A DNA stretch of 6,191 nt from positions 1 through 6,191 of the forward strand of contig DKNB01000073.1 in NCBI GenBank assembly GCA_002470125.1. The letters are read 5' to 3'. Source of the DNA: Gallionellales bacterium UBA7399. GTDB taxonomy: Bacteria > Pseudomonadota > Gammaproteobacteria > Burkholderiales > Gallionellaceae. Positions within the stretch are counted from its first letter, which is position 1; each line of letters opens with the position of its first letter. This document shows positions 1 to 5,920 of the stretch, piece by piece. The translations under genes and the position numbers were made by a program. The notes beneath the pieces are model-generated. The model made no database searches. It was not told the DNA's origin and worked only from the letters and a program-made list of their open reading frames with translations.

Positions 1-2
1 AC

Positions 3-53
3 CTGGGTGCGGGGCAGCGTGATTTCGTGCCACTTTCTGAACGCCTAAACTAG
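3..53 (+). CDS. possible 3' tail of an upstream gene (partial)
   Basis: Reading from base 3, sixteen sense codons run to a TAG at 51-53 and give a peptide ending GQRDFVPLSERLN. It looks more protein-like than the other two forward frames, one of which stops after six codons. The pattern G-x-G-x-x-D-F-x-x-L-x-E-x-L is reminiscent of the C-terminus of 3-hydroxyisobutyrate dehydrogenase-like enzymes, but 16 residues cannot support an assignment. Whether this is a gene at all depends on sequence to the left of the window. Confidence 0.25.
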   Translation: MGAGQRDFVPLSERLN

Positions 54-141
54 GATTATAGATATAGTCGTGTACGCAATAACTAGAATTCATATTCTGA
101 TCGCGTGGCTCGATGTTTAATGGTGTGACTGGCAGCGGTCT

Positions 142-170
142 TTGATGGATGATTTTGATAGAGTTATGAA
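142..170 (+). promoter_or_regulatory. candidate sigma70 promoter of sucAB
   Basis: TTGATG (142-147) and TATGAA (165-170) are separated by exactly 17 bases and match the sigma70 -35 and -10 consensus at four of six positions each. Transcription would begin near 177, giving a leader of roughly 28 bases before the first possible sucA start codon. It is the best-spaced pair seen in the 54-204 spacer. No operator palindrome is evident next to it. Confidence 0.4.
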
Positions 171-204
171 ACGCAAGAATTGAAGGCTGGGGTAATGTAA
201 ATCA

Positions 205-3111
205 ATGGATGGCGACATGACATCGGTAATGAAGTCAATGTTTGACAGCTCAATGCTGTTTGGTGCAAATGCGCCTTATATTGAGAACCTGTACGAGATG
301 TATTTGACGGATCAAAATTCGGTATCGAGTACGTGGCGATCTTATTTTGACGATTTGAAAAAATTCCCCAGTGTAGGTTGGGGTAGTAAAGATATTGCGC
401 ACAACCAGATGTTGCACTCCCCAGCTTCTCCGCTCTTAAGCGATTCTCAAAATGCAGTTAACAATATCAATTTGGCGCAGAAGCAGGTGGCTGTGCTGCG
501 CATTATTAACGCCCATCGTTTTCTCGGGGTTCGGTACGCCAATCTGGATCCACTTAACAGGCATCCTAAACCTGATGTTGCCGAGTTAGATCCAGCCTTT
601 TACGGCCTCACTGAGGCTGACATGGGCATCACTTTTGAGACGGGCTCCTTGGTTGGGTCGCCACAAATGACGCTGCGCGACATTCTTCGACTAGTGCGTC
701 AGACTTATTGTGGCAGCATGGGCACGGAGTATATGCACATTAATGACGTTGCTCAGAAGCGCTGGATTCAAGATCGTCTAGAGAGCTCGCGTGGTGAGCA
801 AAATTACACCAGTGATGTGAAGCGTCGTATTTTGGAAAGATTGACGGCCGCAGAAACATTGGAGCGCTATTTACATACGAAATATGTCGGGCAGAAGCGC
901 TTTTCCTTGGAGGGCAGCGAGTCATTAATTCCAATGCTGGAACATTTGTTGCAGCGTGCTGGTGCCCAAGGGATTCGTGAGACGGTTATTGGTATGGCTC
1001 ATCGAGGACGGCTCAATGTCCTAGTAAATATACTGGGTAAGTTGCCACGGGATTTGTTTGCTGAATTTGAGGGTAACCAGAATGAGCAACTAACTTCAGG
1101 TGACGTAAAGTATCACCAAGGATTTTCATCAGATATTTCTACGCTCGGTGGTGTTATGCACTTGGCCTTAGCGTTCAATCCATCCCACCTTGAGATTATT
1201 AACCCCGTAGTTGAGGGTTCGGTACGCGCACGCCAACACCGGCGCGCAGATCATGATGGGCGTGAGGTGATGCCAGTGCTTTTGCACGGTGACGCAGCTT
1301 TTGCCGGACAGGGCGTCATTATGGAGGCATTTAGCTTATCTCAAACACGTGGCTATCAAACAGGTGGCACGGTTCATATCGTTATCAACAACCAAATTGG
1401 CTTCACCACTTCCGATATACGCGATACCCGATCTTCGTTGTACTGTACTGACGTGGCAAAAATGGTAGAAGCCCCTATTTTTCATGTGAATGGAGATGAT
1501 CCTGAGGCCTTGCTATTGGCTGCTGAAATTGCGTTGGACTATCGCATGAAATTTAAAAGAGATGTGGTGATTGATATGGTGTGCTTCCGTAAGCTTGGTC
1601 ACAACGAGCAGGACGAGCCGTTGGTTACGCAGCCGTTTATGTACAGATATATTAATGAGCACCCCGGCGTACGTAAACTATACGCCGAGCGCTTGCTACA
1701 GAAAAATGAAATACGAGAGGGGGAGCCAGAAGAGATGATTGCGGCCTACCGTCTGGCAATGGATGGGGGCGTCAATCCGATCCAACCTGTGCTCAATAAT
1801 TTCAATCAAGAGTACGCGGTAGATTGGTCTAAATTTAGAGATAGTGCGTTGTCGAATGGGGTGATTAACACCTCCGTGTCACGTAAAAAATTGCAATGGC
1901 TCTCCCAAAGACTGACAGATGTTCCGATAAATTTTAAGCTCCATTCACGGGTAGAAAAAATTATTGCTGATCGTCGCGCCATGGCTGATGGTCAGCTAGC
2001 TTTGGATTGGGGCATGGCGGAGAACTTGGCTTACGCCAGCCTGGTGGAAGAGGGTGTCGCAGTTCGTTTATCTGGCGAGGATACTGCACGAGGTACATTC
2101 TTTCATCGCCATACAGTGCTACATGATCAAAATCGTGTGCAGTGGGATAAGGGCTACTACATCCCCTTGCAGAACATTTCTCCAGATCAGGCAGACTTTA
2201 GTGTGATTGATTCCATTCTCTCGGAAGAGGCCGTTCTGGCATTTGAATATGGCTACGCTAGCGCTGAGCCTAATTCGTTGGTCATATGGGAGGGGCAATT
2301 TGGAGACTTTGCCAACGGTGCACAGGTGGTAATAGATCAATTTATTGCCTCGGGGGAGGCCAAGTGGGGTCGAATGTGTGGGCTGGTGATGCTCTTGCCG
2401 CATGGCTATGAGGGACAGGGTCCAGAACATTCATCTGGACGAGTTGAGCGGTACCTGCAGTTGTGTGCGAATTACAACATGCAGGTGTGTATACCATCCA
2501 CTCCGGCGCAAATGTTTCATCTACTGCGTCGTCAGATGCTACGTTTGACACGCAAGCCACTTATTATATTTACGCCAAAAAGTATGTTGCGTAGTAAGCA
2601 TGCGTCGTCACCACTAGACGACTTAGCGCAGGGCTCATTTTTGTCAGTGATCGGAGAGGTCGATCAGATCACAGCTGAAAAAGTTCGACGTGTTGTCGTG
2701 TGTTGCGGGAAGATTTATTACGAACTGATTGCTGCGCGACGTGAACGCACCACTCATAACGTTGAGTCTATATGCCTTCTCCCAGAAGAGGTGGCAATCA
2801 TTCGACTAGAGCAACTGTACCCCTTTCCGCACGATTTGTTTAGGGCGCAGATTATTAATTATAAGAATGCAACCGAAGTCTTGTGGTGTCAGGAAGAGCC
2901 CTGCAATCAGGGTGCATGGCATCGTATCCAACATTATCTTTTACGCCACCTGCCCGATGGCGTGAGATTGGTTGCTTCTATGAGACCATCTTCCGCATCC
3001 CCTGCCGTTGGCTACCTAGCGGTGCACAATAAGCAGCAGAGGGCGGTAATAGATGCCGCATTTTATCGCGATCTAGACGTTAAATTCGGGGCAGATGACT
3101 ATGCAAGTTGA
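205..3111 (+). CDS. sucA: 2-oxoglutarate dehydrogenase E1 component (SucA)
   Basis: SucA is the thiamine-diphosphate-dependent decarboxylase of the 2-oxoglutarate dehydrogenase complex. It decarboxylates 2-oxoglutarate and transfers the succinyl group to the lipoyl arm of SucB, in the cytoplasm as part of the TCA cycle. The N-terminal E1o segment is present (LFGANAPYIENLY from residue 18). Next come GTEYMHI (173-179), MAHRGR (His266), KYHQG (His304), FNPSHLE (324-330), the ThDP/Mg region GDAAFAGQG (from Gly362) with VINNQIGF (Asn395-396), and GHNEQDEP (465-472). The pyrimidine-binding transketolase-like domain starts near DWGMAEN (601-607), followed by SGED (623-626), EGQFGDF (696-702) and PHGYEGQGPEH (His733). 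His266, His304 and His733 correspond by motif to the active-site histidines of E. coli SucA. At 968 residues it is slightly longer than E. coli SucA (about 933). The start is uncertain: ATGs at 205, 217 and 229 all lack a strong ribosome site, and 229 (MKSMFDSS) best matches where relatives begin. The last codons overlap sucB. No break is visible. Confidence 0.97.
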   Translation: MDGDMTSVMKSMFDSSMLFGANAPYIENLYEMYLTDQNSVSSTWRSYFDDLKKFPSVGWGSKDIAHNQMLHSPASPLLSDSQNAVNNINLAQKQVAVLRIINAHRFLGVRYANLDPLNRHPKPDVAELDPAFYGLTEADMGITFETGSLVGSPQMTLRDILRLVRQTYCGSMGTEYMHINDVAQKRWIQDRLESSRGEQNYTSDVKRRILERLTAAETLERYLHTKYVGQKRFSLEGSESLIPMLEHLLQRAGAQGIRETVIGMAHRGRLNVLVNILGKLPRDLFAEFEGNQNEQLTSGDVKYHQGFSSDISTLGGVMHLALAFNPSHLEIINPVVEGSVRARQHRRADHDGREVMPVLLHGDAAFAGQGVIMEAFSLSQTRGYQTGGTVHIVINNQIGFTTSDIRDTRSSLYCTDVAKMVEAPIFHVNGDDPEALLLAAEIALDYRMKFKRDVVIDMVCFRKLGHNEQDEPLVTQPFMYRYINEHPGVRKLYAERLLQKNEIREGEPEEMIAAYRLAMDGGVNPIQPVLNNFNQEYAVDWSKFRDSALSNGVINTSVSRKKLQWLSQRLTDVPINFKLHSRVEKIIADRRAMADGQLALDWGMAENLAYASLVEEGVAVRLSGEDTARGTFFHRHTVLHDQNRVQWDKGYYIPLQNISPDQADFSVIDSILSEEAVLAFEYGYASAEPNSLVIWEGQFGDFANGAQVVIDQFIASGEAKWGRMCGLVMLLPHGYEGQGPEHSSGRVERYLQLCANYNMQVCIPSTPAQMFHLLRRQMLRLTRKPLIIFTPKSMLRSKHASSPLDDLAQGSFLSVIGEVDQITAEKVRRVVVCCGKIYYELIAARRERTTHNVESICLLPEEVAIIRLEQLYPFPHDLFRAQIINYKNATEVLWCQEEPCNQGAWHRIQHYLLRHLPDGVRLVASMRPSSASPAVGYLAVHNKQQRAVIDAAFYRDLDVKFGADDYAS

Positions 3112-4216
3112 AATAAAGGTGCCGCAGCTTTCAGAGTCCGTTTCCGAGGCGACATTGGGGACTTGGCACAAAAAAGCAGGTGAAGCTGTGACAGAGGGAG
3201 ATAACTTAATTGACATCGAGACAGATAAGGTGGTGTTGGAGTTGCCAGCCATTAAATCTGGAATGTTAACCAAACTTCTCAAGAATGATGGCGACAAGGT
3301 GGTGAGCAATGAAACAATTGCATTACTAGAGGTGAATGAAGAATCTACTGCAGATTTGATTACGCAGCCAAATGTTAAAGAAAAACAGAGTGTCTCTTTG
3401 CCCGCCTCACCCAAGCAAGCCGCAACAGATCATTGCATGAGGGACGACGCATTGCCCGCGGTAAAAGTAGGGTCAATCCAGCTAGCTGATGCAACTTCTA
3501 GGTCAATGGTGGGCGAGCGAATTGAGCAGCGGATACCTATGACTCGTATTCGTCAAAGAATTGCAGAGCGACTACTACAGTCGCAACAAAATGCGGCAAT
3601 TTTAACGACCTTTAATGAAGTTAATATGCTGCCAGTGATTGAGTTGCGCAATCGCCACAGGGAGGCTTTTGAAAAAAAGCATGGCGTAAAGCTTGGGTTT
3701 ATGTCTTTTTTTGTCAAGGCCGCGCTGATCGCATTGAATAAATTTCCCGTGGTGAATGCGTCGGTGGATGGGACAGATATTGTCTACCATGGCTATTATG
3801 ATATCGGCGTAGCGATTAGTACCGAGCGTGGCTTGTCGGTGCCCGTTATTCGCGATGCGCATAAACTTTCATTGGCGGATATTGAAAAGAAGATAATTGA
3901 CTTTAGTATCCGCGCCAGGGACGGGAAGGTTACCCTAGAGGAGTTGACCGGCGGCACCTTCTCAATTTCAAATGGTGGTGTATTTGGCTCCATGCTCTCA
4001 ACCCCTATCATCAATCCTCCGCAAAGTGCCATTCTCGGTGTTCATGCCACCCAAGACAGGCCGGTGGCAGAAAATGGACAGGTGGTTATTCGTCCGATGA
4101 ACTATCTGGCACTATCCTACGATCATCGTATCGTGGATGGACGAGACGCTGTACTTTTTCTGGCCTCAATAAAAGAGGCACTAGAGCACCCTGAGGAAGC
4201 CCTGCTTGATTTGTAA
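3095..4216 (+). CDS. sucB: dihydrolipoyl succinyltransferase E2 (SucB), lacking a recognisable subunit-binding domain
   Basis: SucB is the core of the 2-oxoglutarate dehydrogenase complex and moves the succinyl group from its lipoyl arm to CoA. Residues 3-80 are a lipoyl domain with the modification site in DIETDKVVLE (Lys45). Residues 146-373 are the acyltransferase core, with TTFNEVNM, LGFMSFF, the ISNGGVFGS loop, INPPQSAILG and the catalytic motif DHRIVDG (His344, Asp348), ending in the family-typical LLDL. The joining segment (81-145) has no P-x-x-R-x-L-A helix and no GTGxxGR motif, so the E1/E3-binding domain found in most bacterial E2 proteins is missing. The total of 373 residues is about 30 fewer than E. 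coli SucB. The first ATG overlaps sucA by 17 bases. The ATG at 3101 is a good alternative, because GGGG at 3088-3091 lies 9 bases before it and only 3 bases before 3095. No lpdA follows. Confidence 0.96.
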   Translation: MTMQVEIKVPQLSESVSEATLGTWHKKAGEAVTEGDNLIDIETDKVVLELPAIKSGMLTKLLKNDGDKVVSNETIALLEVNEESTADLITQPNVKEKQSVSLPASPKQAATDHCMRDDALPAVKVGSIQLADATSRSMVGERIEQRIPMTRIRQRIAERLLQSQQNAAILTTFNEVNMLPVIELRNRHREAFEKKHGVKLGFMSFFVKAALIALNKFPVVNASVDGTDIVYHGYYDIGVAISTERGLSVPVIRDAHKLSLADIEKKIIDFSIRARDGKVTLEELTGGTFSISNGGVFGSMLSTPIINPPQSAILGVHATQDRPVAENGQVVIRPMNYLALSYDHRIVDGRDAVLFLASIKEALEHPEEALLDL

Positions 4217-4224
4217 ATACACCC

Positions 4225-4296
4225 TGTTTGGCTAAATTTTCATTTATGTAGCCTGTCGCTGGCTGTAAATAAATTAAATGCCAAACATATTATTTT
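4225..4296 (+). terminator. nested inverted repeat after sucB, possible terminator or 3' stabiliser
   Basis: TGTTTGGC (4225-4232) is the exact reverse complement of GCCAAACA (4280-4287). Inside it lies a second small hairpin, AGCC (4250-4253) with GGCT (4261-4264) around a seven-base loop. The outer stem is followed by a T-rich stretch, TATTATTTT (4288-4296). The position, beginning nine bases after the sucB stop codon, suits a transcript end for sucAB. However, the outer loop is long (47 bases) and the T-run is interrupted, so it is not a textbook intrinsic terminator. It may instead protect the mRNA 3' end. Confidence 0.35.
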
Positions 4297-4303
4297 CAGT
4301 GAG

Positions 4304-4333
4304 TTGAGCGAGACGCACCGTGCCTGCTATAAA
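4304..4333 (+). promoter_or_regulatory. candidate upstream promoter (P1) of tRNA-Leu/tig
   Basis: TTGAGC (4304-4309) and TATAAA (4328-4333) are separated by 18 bases, with a TGC triplet (4325-4327) directly before the -10 that would act as an extended -10 element. Transcription would begin near 4340, about 70 bases ahead of the tRNA. It lies just after the inverted repeat that may end the sucAB transcript. Confidence 0.35.
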
Positions 4334-4380
4334 TGACTTAGAGCTGCCATTTTCGGCTGCCGTCTAGTGGTCCTCCCATA

Positions 4381-4389
4381 TGTTATAAT
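4381..4389 (+). promoter_or_regulatory. extended -10 promoter (P2) of tRNA-Leu
   Basis: A perfect TATAAT (4384-4389) is preceded by TGT (4381-4383), an extended -10 arrangement. No good -35 hexamer lies 16-18 bases upstream, which is tolerated by extended -10 promoters. The predicted start near 4396 leaves a 5' leader of about 15 bases before the mature tRNA end at 4411, a common layout for tRNA genes. Confidence 0.6.
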
Positions 4390-4410
4390 TACACCCCATT
4401 GTTGGGATGG

Positions 4411-4495
4411 GCGAAAGTGGCGGAATTGGTAGACGCACTGGATTTAGGTTCCAGCGCCGTGAGGCGTGAGAGTTCGAGTCTCTCCTTTCGCACCA
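4411..4495 (+). tRNA. tRNA-Leu (anticodon UAG)
   Basis: This is a complete 85-base class II tRNA. The acceptor stem is GCGAAAG (4411-4417) with CTTTCGC (4485-4491), followed by discriminator A and an encoded CCA (4493-4495). The anticodon stem is CTGGA/TCCAG (4438-4442 and 4450-4454) with loop TTTAGGT, placing the anticodon TAG at 4445-4447. It decodes CUA and, through wobble, other CUN codons. The long variable arm (around 4455-4467, CGCC/GGCG stem) is typical of leucine tRNAs. The T arm is GAGAG-TTCGAGT-CTCTC (4468-4484). The gene sits 108 bases before tig on the same strand and probably shares a transcript with it. All stems are intact. Confidence 0.98.
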
Positions 4496-4575
4496 ATCAC
4501 ATGTTTTATGTAGTCTCATAAAGCATCAAACACAAGTAAATACAATTAGTTATCTAAAATACACGCCTCACAGCG
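4455..4575 (+). other. tRNA variable-arm / tig-terminator complementarity (possible antiterminator pair)
   Basis: Bases 4455-4468 of the tRNA (CGCCGTGAGGCGTG) pair antiparallel with 4562-4575 of the downstream terminator (CACGCCTCACAGCG) at 13 of 14 positions. These include an unbroken 10-bp block, 4459-4468 with 4562-4571. The downstream partner covers most of the terminator's 5' arm, all of its loop and the start of its 3' arm, so this pairing and the terminator hairpin exclude each other. The complementarity is seen directly; any regulatory meaning is inference. Confidence 0.35.
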
Positions 4576-4590
4576 TGTCTTTTTAATTTT
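4561..4590 (+). terminator. intrinsic terminator/attenuator between tRNA-Leu and tig
   Basis: ACACGC (4561-4566) and GCGTGT (4573-4578) form a perfect 6-bp stem with a six-base loop (CTCACA). After one C, the stem is followed by TTTTTAATTTT (4580-4590). This is a standard rho-independent layout. It begins 66 bases after the tRNA 3' end and leaves only 13 bases to the tig start codon. It could end most tRNA transcripts while letting a fraction read through into tig. Confidence 0.7.
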
Positions 4591-4603
4591 AAGGAAAGCA
4601 AGT

Positions 4604-5920
4604 ATGTCTAGTATAGAAATTATGAATGGGTTAGAGCGTCGTCTCAGTGCGTCTATTCCTGTAGAGCTAATTCATAGCGGAATGGACGCACGCCTAAAAA
4701 ATGTGGCACGCACGGCTGAGGTTCCTGGTTTTAGACCAGGGAAGGCTCCCTTTAAGATTTTAGAGCAAAAATATGGTGCACAAGTGCAACAAGAGGCCCT
4801 GCAAGAAGCCCTGCAGCGATCTTTTGCAAAAGAGGCGCAAGCTAATAACTTAAAAGTTGTTGGTTACCCTGAATTTGATGTCAAGGAGACCGATCTTAAT
4901 GCGGTGTGGGTTGAGTACACTGCAACTTTTGAGGTTTATCCAGAGGTGGTGTTGGGTGATATTGGCGCTGAGAGTGTGGAGCGAACGATTTACGACTTAA
5001 GCAATATCGATGCTGATGTTGACACTACGCTGGCCACTTTACGTAAACAGCATGCAATATTTGAAATGGTCGATCGTGCAGCGCAGAACGAAGATAGGGT
5101 GCATATTGACTTTAGTGGCCTCCTGGAGGGCAGGATATTTGAGGGTGGCGAGGCCAGAAACTTACCGGTATTGTTGGGTGTGGGGAGCTTGTTGCCAGAT
5201 TTTGAAAAAACCATCATCGGAATGAAGGCCAGGGAAACAAAATCTTTCGATATGGTTTTTCCAGTGGATTACAAGGCGGAGAAGGTGGCCGGAAAGTCTG
5301 CAACATTTAATATTTCATTGCATAAAGTTGAAAAGCAAACCTTGCCGGAGATTGACGCTAGCTTTGCTAGGCTGCTGGGCGTAGAAGACGGCGATGTCAA
5401 TAAGCTCAAGACAGAGATCCGTGATAATTTGAAGCGTGAAATAAAGCGCCGATTAATGCTGCGTAATAAAGATAGTGCGATGGCAGCTCTACTGAAGGTC
5501 GTGAGCTTGCAGATTCCCAAAGCTCTGCTGAACGCCGAAGCTCAGAGCTTAATGGAGCAAACCATGCGTGACATGAAAAAGCGTGGCATGGAGATGCCGA
5601 AGGGAGACGATTCATTACCGCTCGAATTATTTACTGAGCGCGCTGAAAAGCGCGTCAAACTTAGCTTGATATTGGCAGTTCTAATAGAGAAGCACAATCT
5701 ACAAGCCAAGCCTGAACAAATTAAAGCGCTGGTTCAGGATTACGCGCAAAGTTATGACAATCCAGAGGAGGTAGTGCAGTGGCACTACAGCGATGAGGCT
5801 CGTTTGCGGGATGCCGAAAACTTGGTGCTGGAGGATAATGTGGTAACTTGGGTTATGGGTGCCGCCAAGGTGACCGAGAAGGCCGTGGAATTTAACGAGT
5901 TGATGGAGAATGCTGCGTGA
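4604..5920 (+). CDS. tig: trigger factor, ribosome-associated chaperone and prolyl isomerase
   Basis: Trigger factor binds the large ribosomal subunit beside the exit tunnel and shields nascent chains; it also has peptidyl-prolyl isomerase activity. The N-terminal ribosome-binding domain (about 1-115) carries the signature loop GFRPGKAP (residues 42-49) used to dock on protein L23. The FKBP-type isomerase domain spans about 163-245, from EDRVHIDF through FEGG and LLPDFE to LHKVEK. The remaining helical chaperone arms run to the C-terminus, which ends in the family-typical KVTEK...FNELM. Length (438) is close to E. coli Tig (432) and no domain is missing. The start is well supported: AAGGAA at 4591-4596 lies seven bases before ATG. 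The stop codon overlaps the clpP start, the conserved partner order. Transcription must pass the terminator at 4561-4590, because no promoter fits between that hairpin and the start codon. Confidence 0.98.
   Translation: MSSIEIMNGLERRLSASIPVELIHSGMDARLKNVARTAEVPGFRPGKAPFKILEQKYGAQVQQEALQEALQRSFAKEAQANNLKVVGYPEFDVKETDLNAVWVEYTATFEVYPEVVLGDIGAESVERTIYDLSNIDADVDTTLATLRKQHAIFEMVDRAAQNEDRVHIDFSGLLEGRIFEGGEARNLPVLLGVGSLLPDFEKTIIGMKARETKSFDMVFPVDYKAEKVAGKSATFNISLHKVEKQTLPEIDASFARLLGVEDGDVNKLKTEIRDNLKREIKRRLMLRNKDSAMAALLKVVSLQIPKALLNAEAQSLMEQTMRDMKKRGMEMPKGDDSLPLELFTERAEKRVKLSLILAVLIEKHNLQAKPEQIKALVQDYAQSYDNPEEVVQWHYSDEARLRDAENLVLEDNVVTWVMGAAKVTEKAVEFNELMENAA
5905..5908 (+). promoter_or_regulatory. 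ribosome binding site deciding the clpP start
   Basis: GGAG lies inside the last codons of tig, eight bases before the GTG at 5917. The in-frame ATG codons at 5932 and 5968 have no comparable site, so this motif favours the GTG start and a four-base tig/clpP overlap. Confidence 0.6.

Noticed and set aside
1..95. Open minus-strand frame from an ATG at 95-93 running off the left edge
   Set aside because: It has no ribosome binding site, no family resemblance, and competes with an equally open + strand frame; likely chance.
85..98. Small inverted repeat AGAAT-TCAT-ATTCT upstream of sucA
   Set aside because: Only a five-base AT-rich stem with no T-run and no fixed relation to the promoter candidate; too weak to call an operator or terminator.
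2119..2560. Two minus-strand open frames inside sucA
   Set aside because: They lie opposite highly conserved SucA coding sequence and show no recognisable protein; shadows of sucA.
3350..3530. Frameshift hiding a SucB subunit-binding domain
   Set aside because: Both alternative forward frames meet stop codons within a few codons and show no E3-binding motif.
4394..4401. CCCCATTG resembling a sigma32 heat-shock -10 (CCCCATNT)
   Set aside because: No CTTGAA-like -35 lies at a suitable distance; the sequence sits just after a perfect TATAAT and is better explained as leader.
4411..4603. Integration site (att) of a mobile element at the tRNA 3' end
   Set aside because: No repeated copy of the tRNA 3' end, no integrase and no foreign genes follow; tig and clpP are in their usual places.
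5010..5225. 71-codon + strand frame inside tig
   Set aside because: It is out of frame within the well-conserved isomerase domain of trigger factor, with no ribosome site of note.
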